A program made the translations under genes and the position numbers. A stretch of DNA of 64,000 bases, taken from Arthrobacter alpinus (lineage in GTDB: Bacteria > Actinomycetota > Actinomycetes > Actinomycetales > Micrococcaceae). Below the pieces are notes generated by a model. It saw nothing but the letters and a program-made list of their open reading frames with translations, made no database searches and had not been told where the DNA came from. Positions 35,539-44,111 of this stretch are shown one piece after another (the stretch's first letter is position 1; every line of letters begins with the position of its first letter). Location of the stretch: assembly GCF_900105965.1 (NCBI RefSeq), contig NZ_FNTV01000001.1, positions 3,286,001 to 3,350,000 on the forward strand, given 5' to 3'.

Positions 35539-35925
35539 ATGACATTAGATGCCCCCAAAGTCAGTTCTCCTCTGGCTCCCGCAGCGCAGGAAAAGCTGGC
35601 CCGAACACTTGCCGACAGCAATGATGTGACGGTGTTTGTGGATGGCACGGCCCACCGCCTGGACGACGACGCACGGGAGGTCGTGGTTGATCTCCTGCTC
35701 CGTCTCTCCCGCGGGGATGCGGTGAGCGTAGCGAGTGTCGCTGACCTGCTCACCACCTCACAGGCGGCTGAATTGGCGGGCATCTCGCACACATTCCTGC
35801 GCAACCTCACCGACAGGGGCGAGATTGCGGTCCAGTACCGCGGTTCTCACCGCCGTATCCGGAGCCAGGACATCATGACGTGGCTGGCCGCCCAAAAATT
35901 GGCAGCCCCTGCCACGGAAGCCTAG
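35539..35925 (+). CDS. Excisionase-like helix-turn-helix DNA-binding protein
   Basis: A 128-aa protein. The C-terminal half, from LTTSQAAELAGISHTFLRNL to RRIRSQDIMTWL (about residues 72-118), is a MerR-like/excisionase HTH_17 domain. The N-terminal half is helical and may dimerise. In actinobacteria this architecture is often the antitoxin of a PIN-type toxin, but no toxin gene follows here; the next gene is a TauE-family permease, 34 bp on. ATG 35539 is chosen because TACTAT lies 7 nt upstream; a longer frame reaching 35443 overlaps the divergent gene. Confidence 0.8.
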   Translation: MTLDAPKVSSPLAPAAQEKLARTLADSNDVTVFVDGTAHRLDDDAREVVVDLLLRLSRGDAVSVASVADLLTTSQAAELAGISHTFLRNLTDRGEIAVQYRGSHRRIRSQDIMTWLAAQKLAAPATEA

Positions 35926-35959
35926 TCAGAACGCCTTCATCCATGATTCAGAACTAGCC

Positions 35960-36718
35960 ATGTTGGAATTCGCCGCGATATTTCTTGCAGGCTTTTGGGC
36001 CGGAATGATCAACGTTGTTGTTGGCTCCGGAACGCTTGTCACGTTTCCTGTGCTGCTGCTCTTTGGTTATCCGCCACTGACGGCCAACATCTCCAACAAC
36101 ATTGGCTTGGTGGCTGGTGGATTGTCGGGAACTTGGGGCTACCGCAAGGAACTGGCGCCGAACTTAGCCATGCTCAAACGGCTCTTGCCAGCCTCAACTG
36201 CTGGCGGGCTGGCCGGTGCCATCCTTTTGTTGATGCTGCCACCTTCGGCCTTTAGAACGATTGTGCCAGTGCTGATCATCATCGGCATCCTGATGGTGGC
36301 GTTTGGACCGGTGGTTCAAAGGCGCTTGGCCCTGCGCCAACGTACCGGTCCGTCTCGGAGTGCCGCCGGCCTTATTGCAGGGATTTTTGTGCTGGGAATG
36401 TATGGCGGGTATTTCGGTGCGGCCCAGGGAATCTTGATCGTGGGGCTGATGGGCATTATGACCCGGGTGGCGCTGCAGCAAATCAACGCGGTCAAGAATG
36501 TGCTGACCACTGCCGTCAACGGCATTGCGGCCATCGCTTTCATGGTTTTTGCTTGGGGGTACATCAACTGGCAGGTGACGGCGTTGATCGCGTGCGGTTC
36601 GCTTCTTGGCGGCCTGGTTGGCGCAAGATTCGGCCGGAGGCTCCCACCAGTAGCCTTGCGCGTGACAATCATCGTGGTTGGCACGGCTGCGCTGGCGAAA
36701 CTAGTGATCTTCAGCTGA
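35960..36718 (+). CDS. TauE/SafE family membrane permease
   Basis: A 252-aa protein with seven to eight helices. The duplicated TauE/SafE pattern is visible as VVGSGTLVTFPVLLLFGYPP near the start and GMYGGYFGAAQGILIVGLMG near residue 140. Family members export sulfite, sulfonates or other organic anions; the substrate here is unknown. No clear ribosome site precedes the ATG, which lies 34 bp after the HTH gene, so it may be read from the same transcript. Confidence 0.88.
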   Translation: MLEFAAIFLAGFWAGMINVVVGSGTLVTFPVLLLFGYPPLTANISNNIGLVAGGLSGTWGYRKELAPNLAMLKRLLPASTAGGLAGAILLLMLPPSAFRTIVPVLIIIGILMVAFGPVVQRRLALRQRTGPSRSAAGLIAGIFVLGMYGGYFGAAQGILIVGLMGIMTRVALQQINAVKNVLTTAVNGIAAIAFMVFAWGYINWQVTALIACGSLLGGLVGARFGRRLPPVALRVTIIVVGTAALAKLVIFS

Positions 36719-36818
36719 GGCAAGAAATTCATGGACACACCAGCGCAACGGCAGTAGCGTTCCTTTCAGTAATTCGCACGTACCCACTCGCCACGCGGAA
36801 TCCAGCAAGGAGCCTGTC

Positions 36819-37610
36819 ATGAGCCTCTTCGTTACATCAGACGACGGAACTCGCATTGCCTATGACTCCCAAGGTTCAGGCCCAGCGGTGATTCTTGTTG
36901 CCGGCGCCATGCAATTTAGGGCATTCGATCCGGGCACGGCCGCTATGGCCACCCTGCTGTCGGCACAGGGATTTACGGTCATCAATTTCGATCGGCGCGG
37001 CCGCGGCGAAAGCGCAGCGGCGCCATCTTTCACGCTTGCCAACACAATCGATGACCTCCGCGCCCTGATCGAAAAAGTTGGTGGACCGGTGGCGCTGGTG
37101 GGCAATTCGTCAGGGGGTTCCATCAGTTTGGCGGCCGCTGCCGAGGGGCTTGACGTTTCCGCATTGGTGCTCTTTGAGGTGCCACTGCGTGAAGAGCTTG
37201 GCAATGAAGGATCCGATTTCCTGGACGGGCTGCGCGAGAAAATTGCACATGGCACGCCCGATGAAACCATTGAATTCTTCATGAAGGACATGCCGCCTCA
37301 ATGGCTCGCCGGCGCACGCAGCAGCCCCGGATGGTCAACCATGACGGCAATGGCACCTTCACTGGAGGCGGATTCCGAGTCACTCGCTTGGACGCAAAGC
37401 GCCCCACGAAGCGGACTCTTTGCCGACATCACCGCGCGCACGCTGGTACTGGTGGGTGAGCAAACACTGCCCATCATGGCCCCTGCCGCACAGTCCATTG
37501 CCGACACCGTTCCGAACGCACGTTTTGAGCGAATTCCGGCCGCAAACCACAGCTGGGAGCCTACCGTTTTCGCTGAACGTGTGGCTCGCTTCCTCAACGA
37601 GAACGCCTAA
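36819..37610 (+). CDS. Alpha/beta hydrolase
   Basis: A 263-aa cytoplasmic alpha/beta hydrolase. The oxyanion region is ILVAGAMQF, followed by NFDRRGRGES. The nucleophile is S97 in VGNSSGG, in the GxSxG elbow. A late ANHSWEP carries the catalytic histidine. Substrate unknown; relatives include esterases and C-C hydrolases. A strong AAGGAG lies 7 nt before the ATG. The decayed DHFR-like gene follows 14 bp later and may once have formed an operon with it. Confidence 0.88.
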   Translation: MSLFVTSDDGTRIAYDSQGSGPAVILVAGAMQFRAFDPGTAAMATLLSAQGFTVINFDRRGRGESAAAPSFTLANTIDDLRALIEKVGGPVALVGNSSGGSISLAAAAEGLDVSALVLFEVPLREELGNEGSDFLDGLREKIAHGTPDETIEFFMKDMPPQWLAGARSSPGWSTMTAMAPSLEADSESLAWTQSAPRSGLFADITARTLVLVGEQTLPIMAPAAQSIADTVPNARFERIPAANHSWEPTVFAERVARFLNENA

Positions 37611-37624
37611 GGGGAAAGTACACC

Positions 37625-38207
37625 GTGGGAATTGTTCAAGCCGGGATTGCCATGTCACTGGATGGTTACGTTGCCGGACCCCATCAAAGCCTCGATCCGC
37701 CTTCGGGGAGGGCGTGGATGGGCGCCTGCATCATGGGCAGGAACATGTTGGCCCGGGCAGGGACTCCTGGGATGAATCGTGGCAGGGCTGGTTGGGCCTA
37801 ATCCGCCATATCACGGCCCCGTTTTTGTGCTCTCACATTTTGCGAGAGACCCGCCCCCGATGGAGGGTGGCACCACATTCTTCTTTGTCACGGAGGGGGT
37901 CAAGGCCGCACTAGAGCAGGCGAGGTCCGCCTCAGCGGGCGCAAATGTTGCCATTTCCGGCGGCGCCCAAACCCTCAACCAATACCTCGCCGCGGGTCTG
38001 GTGGACGAATTCACGGTGAGCCTTGTCCCCATCACCATCGGCGCCGGAGAGCGCCTTTTTACTGATGTGGGCAGCATCAAATGCGAGCTGATGGACACAC
38101 TCAACCGGACTCGCAACTCATCTCAAGTACAAAATATTGCCACGGCAGGTGGGGCACCCCCGCCTCGTAACCGAGCCGCGATGATGTTGCAATTCCGCGC
38201 CCTTTAG
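37625..38207 (+). pseudogene. Decayed dihydrofolate reductase-family (RibD C-terminal) gene
   Basis: The pieces VQAGIAMSLDGYVAGP and IMGRNML (frame from GTG 37625), GPGRDSWDESWQGWLG (shifted) and PPYHGPVFVLSH...MEGGTTFFFVTEG (shifted again, from about 37800) are all typical of one DHFR-fold family protein. About 50 residues expected between SLDPPSG and IMGRN are missing. Two single-base deletions, near 37749 and 37795, change the frame, and the C-terminus after LFTDVG no longer looks conserved. The combination of an internal deletion and two frameshifts argues for a true pseudogene. A GGGGAAAG ribosome site is still present. Confidence 0.8.
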
Positions 38208-38293
38208 TCGCGGCCACTACCTCCTATTGCCCAGCGGTCGTAGCGTGGTCATTGGGGACACCTTAGTCCTTTTGAGCACACCTGGAGGCTGTC

Positions 38294-38887
38294 ATGAAAG
38301 GGTCCGCGATCTTGGCCATCGTGACAGGGGCAGCATTCCTCTTGGGCGGCTGCACGGGAGGCACTCCCTACGGTGCCCCACCAGCAACCTCGAGCCAGGC
38401 CCCCGCGCCCAGCACCACGACCAGCGGCGGGAGTTCCAGCCCCGGTCCAACCTCGTCCCCGCCCGAGCCAACCGTCCTGCCAACCAACGCCTCAGTCATC
38501 ACCTACTACATTGCCGTGGGCGACGGAGGTACGGCCGGTCCCCTGGTCGGCTGCGGTGACAGCGCCGTCGCTGTGACGAGCCAGTCGGTCAGCTTCACCG
38601 ATCCTGTCGAGGCGGCATTGCGGACGCTGTTGGCCAGCCACACCGAAGAGCTTGGGCAATCGGGCTTGCGGAACGCCCTCTGGCAATCCACCTTGGCGGT
38701 GACAAGCATTGACCGCAACGGCAGCGCCATTACGGCGCATCTGGACGGCACCCTGGCCGTGGCCGGAGAGTGCGACAATCCCCGCATTGAGCAGCAGCTC
38801 CTCCTCACGGCTCAAGAGGCGGCCGCCGGACCGGTGTCTATCACTATCAACGGAAAAACGTTGAGTGAGGCCTTGAGTTTGAAATAG
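38294..38887 (+). CDS. GerMN-like lipoprotein
   Basis: A 197-aa secreted lipoprotein. The signal peptide ends in the lipobox LLGGC (C20) and is followed by a Pro/Ser/Thr-rich linker of about 45 residues. The domain from about residue 68 (ITYYIAVGDGG... DPVEAALRTLLA... ALWQSTLAVTSIDRNGSAIT) matches the GerMN sporulation/germination fold in outline. In non-sporulating actinobacteria the domain also occurs in envelope lipoproteins of unknown function. GGAGG lies 6 nt before the ATG. Confidence 0.8.
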   Translation: MKGSAILAIVTGAAFLLGGCTGGTPYGAPPATSSQAPAPSTTTSGGSSSPGPTSSPPEPTVLPTNASVITYYIAVGDGGTAGPLVGCGDSAVAVTSQSVSFTDPVEAALRTLLASHTEELGQSGLRNALWQSTLAVTSIDRNGSAITAHLDGTLAVAGECDNPRIEQQLLLTAQEAAAGPVSITINGKTLSEALSLK

Positions 38888-38906
38888 CGGACGATCCTGA
38901 AAACAT

Positions 38907-38937
38907 TTGATGCCTATTCAGCAACAATGGTTATATC
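38907..38937 (+). promoter_or_regulatory. Promoter of the aminotransferase gene
   Basis: TTGATG (38907-38912) and TTATAT (38931-38936) are spaced by 18 bp, and the GTG start lies 9 nt after the -10. The TTG at 38907 is therefore a promoter element and not the translation start. Confidence 0.6.
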
Positions 38938-38945
38938 CTGAGCAC

Positions 38946-40259
38946 GTGAACACTCCAGCCTCTGACGCCAACGCCGCCGCCGAAACCCTGTCCGAAGAAG
39001 CCGTCGACGCCCTGTCTCGAGCCTCATCCATCGCCGCACCCGCGGGTACCCACAGGCACGAGACCTTGCTGTCAGCCCGCGCCGCGAACATCAAACAGTC
39101 CGCCGTGCGCGATGTTTTTGAAATTTCCATGCAGCCCGGCCTGGTCTCCCTTGCCGGCGGAAACCCTTATTTGCAGTCGCTGCCGCTTGACCGCCTGGCC
39201 GCCACAGCCGCGTCCATTATTTCCGAGCACGGCCTGGAGGCCCTCCAGTACGGTGGGGGGCAAGGCACCTTGGAACTGCGAACCCAGATCTGTGAGGTCA
39301 TGGCCGCCGAGGGCATCCTCGACGCCGATCCCGACAACGTTGTCATCACGGCCGGTTCACAATCGGCCCAGGACGTTGCCGCCAAGGTTTTCTGCGATCC
39401 CGGCGACGTGATCCTCCTCGAGGACCCCACCTACGTTGGCGCCCTGAACACCTTCGAGGCCTATCAGGTGGACGTCCAGCCGGTGGCCGTCGACGAGCAC
39501 GGAATTGTCCCGGCACAGCTCCGGGAGCGCATCGCCGCACTCCAAGCCGAGGGCAAGCGCATTAAAATGCTGTACACGATCCCCAACTTCAACAACCCCT
39601 CGGGGGCAATGCTGGCCCCGCAACGTCGTCAGGAAATCGTCGACATATGCCGTGACGCGAATATTTTAGTTCTTGAGGACAACCCGTACGGGCTGTTGAA
39701 GTTCGACGGCGTCCTGCCGGAGCCTCTGCGCGCGGCCAACGCCGAGGACGTCCTGTACCTAGGCTCGTTCTCCAAGATCTTCGCCCCTGGCCTGCGCATT
39801 GGATGGGCGCTGGTGCCGGCCCACCTCAAACAGCGCTACTACTTGGCCAGCGAAGCCGTAACGCTGTGCCCGCCCACTTTCAATCAACTCCTGGTCAGCG
39901 AATACCTGCGCAATTATGACTGGCAGGGGCAAATCGGCACCTACCGGGCCATCTACGCTGAACGTTGCGCGGCGCTTCTGACAGCGCTGGAGGAGTTCAT
40001 GCCGTCCGGTGTCAGCTGGACCCGCCCGGAAGGCGGCTTCTTTGTCTGGCTGACGCTTCCCGAGGGCATTGATACATATCCGCTGCTGCACAAGGGGATT
40101 GACGCCGGCGTGGTCTTTGTTCCGGGCGCCGCATTCTCCGCGGCCGGCGGGCCCAGCAACAAGCTGCGCTTGGCGTTCAGTGCCGTACCCCCGGAGACCC
40201 TGCGGGAAGGCGTCAAGCGCCTGTCCACAGTTCTCGCGGAGGCCGTCGCAGCCCATTAG
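38946..40259 (+). CDS. PLP-dependent aminotransferase, class I (LysN/Aro8-like)
   Basis: A 437-aa fold-type I aminotransferase, similar to 2-aminoadipate and aromatic/branched-chain aminotransferases of the MocR-core type. NFNNPSGAMLAPQRR and EDNPYGLLKFDG form the cofactor pocket; the PLP lysine is K277 in GSFSKIFAPGLRIGW; RLAFSAVPPE near the end supplies the substrate-carboxylate arginine. It transfers amino groups between an amino acid and 2-oxoglutarate; the specificity is not resolved. GTG 38946 is chosen, probably leaderless. It converges on the bkd operon, which degrades the 2-oxo acids such enzymes make (context only). Confidence 0.9.
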   Translation: MNTPASDANAAAETLSEEAVDALSRASSIAAPAGTHRHETLLSARAANIKQSAVRDVFEISMQPGLVSLAGGNPYLQSLPLDRLAATAASIISEHGLEALQYGGGQGTLELRTQICEVMAAEGILDADPDNVVITAGSQSAQDVAAKVFCDPGDVILLEDPTYVGALNTFEAYQVDVQPVAVDEHGIVPAQLRERIAALQAEGKRIKMLYTIPNFNNPSGAMLAPQRRQEIVDICRDANILVLEDNPYGLLKFDGVLPEPLRAANAEDVLYLGSFSKIFAPGLRIGWALVPAHLKQRYYLASEAVTLCPPTFNQLLVSEYLRNYDWQGQIGTYRAIYAERCAALLTALEEFMPSGVSWTRPEGGFFVWLTLPEGIDTYPLLHKGIDAGVVFVPGAAFSAAGGPSNKLRLAFSAVPPETLREGVKRLSTVLAEAVAAH

Positions 40260-40329
40260 AAAAATGCCGCCGTTGCCGACTTTCGCCGCCGTTAAATCAG
40301 CGGCGAAAGTCGGCAACGGCGGCATTTTT
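40260..40329. terminator. Perfect 30-bp palindromic terminator
   Basis: Arms 40260-40289 and 40300-40329 are exact complements over 30 bp with a 10-nt loop. The outer ends are AAAAA and TTTTT, so it works in both directions. It separates the convergent aminotransferase and bkd operon. Confidence 0.9.
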
Positions 40330-40337
40330 GCTTTTGG

Positions 40338-41696
40338 CTAGTCCAGCAGCAGCGCCGGTTCCTCCATGATGGCCGCAACGTCGGCCATGAAGCGGGCCGA
40401 GAGGTCGCCGTCCACAACGCGATGGTCGAAGGATCCGCCAAGTGTGGTGATCCAGCGCGGAATGACTTCGCCGTCCAGCACCCAGGGCTTTAGCTTGATG
40501 GTTCCAAAGGCCACGATCGCCACTTCGCCCGGGTTGATGATGGGCGTTCCCGTGTCGATGCCCAGTGCACCAATGTTGGTAACCGTCAGCGAGCCGCCCT
40601 GCATGTCCGCGGGCTGCGTCTTGCCCGCGCGGGCCGTGGTGGCCAGCGCATTCAGCGCAATGGCAAGTTCCTTCAGGGACAGGTTCTGTGCATCCTTAAT
40701 ATTCGGGACCATGAGCCCGCGCGGCGTTGCCGCGGCAATGCCAAGGTTCATGAAGTGCTTGATGATGATCTCATCGCCGGTCCAAGTGGCATTGACCGAT
40801 GGGTTGCGCGCGGCCGCCCAAATGACAGCCTTCGCGAGGATCAACAGCGGCGAAACCTTGATGCCCTCGAAGTCGCGGGAAACCTTGAGCCGCTTCACGA
40901 ATTCCATGGTGCGCGAAGCGTCCACGTCGACAAAGATGCTCACGTGCGGTGCCGAGAAGGCGCTCTCAACCATGGCCTTCGCTGTTGCCTTGCGCACCCC
41001 CTTGACCTTGATGCGTTCAATGCGCGGATCGTCGGCCAGGCCGGTGCCCGTGGCGGGAGCCCAGAACGTGCCGGCGCCGTCCTGTTCGGCCGTGCGCTGG
41101 TCCTGGTAGCTGAGCAGGTCCTTCTTGGTCACTTCGCCGCGCAAACCTGTTGCAGAGACCTCATTGAGGTCGATGCCCAGGTCCTTGGCGGCCTTGCGGA
41201 CCGGCGGCTTGGCCAAGACACGGTTGGACTTAGGCGCAGCCTTCACCTGCGTTGGAATGCTCGACGCCGGAGCCTGAGCGGGTGCCATGGCTACGGGAGC
41301 GACCGGGGCAACCAAAGGGGCCGGTGCACCCACCCGCGGGCGGCGCTTGACGGCGTCGGCCTTGGGACCGGAACCAACCAGCGGCTTCATCACTTCCGCC
41401 TCCGGGGCGGCCGGCGCCGTCTGCTGGGCCGGCACTGCAGCAGGCGCCGAAACCTCGGAACCAATGGCAATGATGGGGGTTCCCACGTCCACCGTGTCAC
41501 CTTCGGCCACCATCAACTGAGCCACCATGCCCGCATAGGGCGAGGGTAGTTCAACGATCGACTTGGCGGTTTCAATTTCCACGATGACGTCGTTGACGGC
41601 AACGGTGTCGCCCAGCTTGACCTTCCAGGAGACAATTTCAGCCTCGGTGAGGCCTTCGCCAACGTCGGGCAGGTTGAAATATGACAGCTTCGACAT
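40338..41696 (-). CDS. bkdC: 2-oxoacid dehydrogenase E2, lipoamide acyltransferase
   Basis: A 452-aa E2 subunit of the branched-chain 2-oxoacid dehydrogenase type. One lipoyl domain (residues 1-80) carries the modified lysine K45 in [10 protein letters not shown]. An Ala/Pro linker leads to a subunit-binding domain near 160-195 ([19 protein letters not shown]). The C-terminal catalytic domain ends with [16 protein letters not shown], the HxxxDG active site. It moves the acyl group from E1 to CoA. ATG 41696 has GGAAGG upstream; a longer frame is rejected. Third gene of the operon; no E3 is adjacent. The acetyl- versus branched-acyl specificity is inferred from the E1 pair. Confidence 0.9.
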   Translation of the reverse strand: MSKLSYFNLPDVGEGLTEAEIVSWKVKLGDTVAVNDVIVEIETAKSIVELPSPYAGMVAQLMVAEGDTVDVGTPIIAIGSEVSAPAAVPAQQTAPAAPEAEVMKPLVGSGPKADAVKRRPRVGAPAPLVAPVAPVAMAPAQAPASSIPTQVKAAPKSNRVLAKPPVRKAAKDLGIDLNEVSATGLRGEVTKKDLLSYQDQRTAEQDGAGTFWAPATGTGLADDPRIERIKVKGVRKATAKAMVESAFSAPHVSIFVDVDASRTMEFVKRLKVSRDFEGIKVSPLLILAKAVIWAAARNPSVNATWTGDEIIIKHFMNLGIAAATPRGLMVPNIKDAQNLSLKELAIALNALATTARAGKTQPADMQGGSLTVTNIGALGIDTGTPIINPGEVAIVAFGTIKLKPWVLDGEVIPRWITTLGGSFDHRVVDGDLSARFMADVAAIMEEPALLLD

Positions 41697-41709
41697 GGTG
41701 CTGGCCTTC

Positions 41710-42684
41710 CTAGTATGCGAAGGCGCGGTCCAACGCCTCCAGCATGCGGTCAATGTCCGGGAGGTAGTGCTCTTCAACGCGGGCCACAGGGTAGGGCATG
41801 TGGAAACCGCCCACGCGGATGGCCGGGGCCTCGAGCGAGTAAAAGCAGCGTTCGCTAATGCGGGAGGCGATCTCCCCGCCAATGCCACCAAAGGTGGGGG
41901 CCTCATGAGCCACAACCAGTCGGCCGGTCTTGTTTACGGATGCTTCCACCGTGTCGAAGTCGATCGGCGAAATGGACCGCAGGTCAATGACCTCAACGCT
42001 GTGACCGTCTTCGGCAGCCGCGTTTGCCGCCGCGAGGGCCACGGGAACCAGCGGGCCGTAGGCCACCAGAGTCGCGTCGGTTCCTTCGCGCACCACGTGG
42101 GCCTTGAAGGGATCGCCGGGTGAGTTTTCGGTGTCAACTTCGCCCTTGAGCCAGTAGCGGCGCTTGGGCTCGAAGACAATGACCGGGTCCTTGCATTCAA
42201 CGGCCTGCTGAATCATCCAGTAGGCATCGTTGGCGTTGGAAGGGGTGATGATGCGCAGACCCGGAGTGTGGGCGAAAAGTGCTTCAGGGGATTCCGAGTG
42301 GTGCTCGATGGATCCGATTCCGCCTCCATAGGGGATGCGAATGACAACGGGTGCACTGAGTTGACCGTCGGTACGGGTGCGGATTTTGGCCAGCTGCGTG
42401 GTGATCTGGTTGAAGGCCGGGAAGACGAAACCGTCGAACTGGATCTCGCAAATGGGTCGGTGTCCACGCAGGGCCATGCCGATCGCGGTGCCAATGATGC
42501 CGGATTCAGCCAACGGAGTGTCCATCACGCGGTGGGCACCAAATTCCTTCTTGAGCCCCTCCGTGACACGGTAGACGCCGCCGAGAGAACCAATGTCCTC
42601 GCCCATGAGGAAACTCTTGGGGTCGTTGGCGAGCTTTGCACGCAGACCCTCGTTAATAGCCTTGGCAATGGTCATTGTGCTCAT
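41710..42684 (-). CDS. bkdB: 2-oxoacid dehydrogenase E1 beta subunit
   Basis: A 324-aa thiamine-dependent E1 beta subunit. The opening [19 protein letters not shown], the [17 protein letters not shown] stretch and [15 protein letters not shown] are characteristic of the beta chains of branched-chain 2-oxoacid dehydrogenase. The conserved [17 protein letters not shown] loop lies near the active site. It forms an alpha2beta2 heterotetramer with the upstream gene product. The start overlaps the alpha stop as ATGA; the E2 gene follows after 13 bp. Confidence 0.93.
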   Translation of the reverse strand: MSTMTIAKAINEGLRAKLANDPKSFLMGEDIGSLGGVYRVTEGLKKEFGAHRVMDTPLAESGIIGTAIGMALRGHRPICEIQFDGFVFPAFNQITTQLAKIRTRTDGQLSAPVVIRIPYGGGIGSIEHHSESPEALFAHTPGLRIITPSNANDAYWMIQQAVECKDPVIVFEPKRRYWLKGEVDTENSPGDPFKAHVVREGTDATLVAYGPLVPVALAAANAAAEDGHSVEVIDLRSISPIDFDTVEASVNKTGRLVVAHEAPTFGGIGGEIASRISERCFYSLEAPAIRVGGFHMPYPVARVEEHYLPDIDRMLEALDRAFAY

Positions 42685-43946
42685 GCTGCACCACCCTGAG
42701 TTTCAGAAGTTGAGGATTGTGCATCAACAAATGACGCCTCGTACTTTTCAAACCACGCAAGTTCTTCGGCCACCAACGGGTGGGCCTCGGCGTAGACCGT
42801 GGCGAACTTCTGACGGATGTCGGCCCCGCCCAGCGCCAGCGTTGCGCGACGGACATGGGCAGCCAGCTCGTCGCCGTCGTTCTTGACCTGGGCAAAGAAG
42901 TCATCGTCAGCCAAGTTCTCGGCACGCAGGTACGTCTCCAGACGCTGCAGTGGATCCCGGGTCTTCCAGAGCTCTTCTTCGGCGTTCTCCCGATACTTAG
43001 TGGGATCGTCGGCCGTGGTGTGTGCCCCGACGCGGTACGTGGAAGCCTCAATCAAAACTGGGCCGTGGCCGTCGCGGGCATGGTCAAGGGCCCACTTGGA
43101 CACCGCGTAGACGGCCAAAACATCGTTGCCATCAACACGAATTCCGGGGATGCCGTAGCCCCCGGCACGGTTCACGAGCGGAATCTTGGACTGCACTTCA
43201 AAGGGGACCGAAATGGCCCAGTTGTTGTTCTGGCAGAAGAATACAACGGGCGCGTTGTAGGAGGCGGCGAAGACCATCGACTCATGAACGTCGCCTTCGC
43301 TGCTTGAGCCGTCGCCGAAGTAAGCCACGACGGCGGCCGGTTCAGTTGTGGGGTCGGCGGCCAGGTCTCGCTGGATGCCCATGGCGTAACCCACCGCGTG
43401 AAGCGTTTGGGCGGCCAGAACCAGCGTGTAGAGGTGGAAGTTGGTCTCGCGAGGATCCCAGCCACCGTTGGAAACGCCACGGAAGAGTTTGAGCAAGTCG
43501 GCAAGATCCAGCCCGCGCGTCAAGGCAACACCATGTTCGCGGTACGTGGGGAACGCGTAGTCGGCCTGGTTCATGGCACGGCCAGAACCAATCTGCGCAG
43601 CTTCCTGACCTACAACCGGCACCCACAGGGCCAGTTCACCCTGGCGCTGGAGGGCCGTAGCCTCGGCGTCAAAGCGCCTAACCACTGCCATGTCGCGGTA
43701 GAAGCCGCGGAGCATCTCCGCGCTGAGCGCTTCTATGTAGGGGCTAAAGGTCGCGTCGTGGACGGAGTTACCCTGCTCATCCAGAAGCTGAACAGCGTCC
43801 TGGGGGCCCACTGCGTTGGTGCGCAGGACGCCCGCAGCCCCTCCAGCCTGCGGGCGCACCGAGGCAGCCTGAGGCGTGTTGATTGAATCTGTGCTTACTG
43901 AAGCGTCTTCGCGTGAATCACTGGCAGCTTTTTGGGCGGCGCCCAT
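42681..43946 (-). CDS. bkdA: 2-oxoacid dehydrogenase E1 alpha subunit
   Basis: A 421-aa E1 alpha chain that decarboxylates branched-chain 2-oxo acids on thiamine diphosphate. The cofactor motif runs from GDGSSSEGDVHESM to FFCQNNNWAIS, the GDG-x25-NN pattern. The phosphorylation-loop-like YRVGAHTTADDPTKYR is present. The first 45 residues are a low-complexity extension. ATG 43946 with GAGGAG 5 nt upstream is chosen over an open frame to 44033. It is the first gene of the operon, 64 bp downstream of a symmetric operator candidate. Confidence 0.92.
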   Translation of the reverse strand: MGAAQKAASDSREDASVSTDSINTPQAASVRPQAGGAAGVLRTNAVGPQDAVQLLDEQGNSVHDATFSPYIEALSAEMLRGFYRDMAVVRRFDAEATALQRQGELALWVPVVGQEAAQIGSGRAMNQADYAFPTYREHGVALTRGLDLADLLKLFRGVSNGGWDPRETNFHLYTLVLAAQTLHAVGYAMGIQRDLAADPTTEPAAVVAYFGDGSSSEGDVHESMVFAASYNAPVVFFCQNNNWAISVPFEVQSKIPLVNRAGGYGIPGIRVDGNDVLAVYAVSKWALDHARDGHGPVLIEASTYRVGAHTTADDPTKYRENAEEELWKTRDPLQRLETYLRAENLADDDFFAQVKNDGDELAAHVRRATLALGGADIRQKFATVYAEAHPLVAEELAWFEKYEASFVDAQSSTSETQGGAA

Positions 43947-44009
43947 GCTGTCTCCTCGTCTGCCGAATCCCAGGGGCATCATGCTCCCCGTCCCGACTCG
44001 TTGGTGCCG

Positions 44010-44051
44010 ATATATGCCTCTTCGGGAATGCATTCCTTTTGGCGCATATAT
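44010..44051. promoter_or_regulatory. 42-bp symmetric operator upstream of the bkd operon
   Basis: ATATATGC (44010-44017), a 7-bp spacer, the perfect palindrome GGAATGCATTCC (44025-44036), a second 7-bp spacer and GCATATAT (44044-44051) form one exact nested dyad. It lies in the 165-bp spacer between bkdA and the upstream aminotransferase gene. The arrangement suggests a multimeric regulator, for example of the Lrp/AsnC type that often controls bkd genes; no regulator gene is next to it. Confidence 0.65.
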
Positions 44052-44111
44052 ATACGTTTTCGATTTACAACTGTATCCGTACGTGTAGGCAAATCATGCC
44101 TTTGTTAATCG

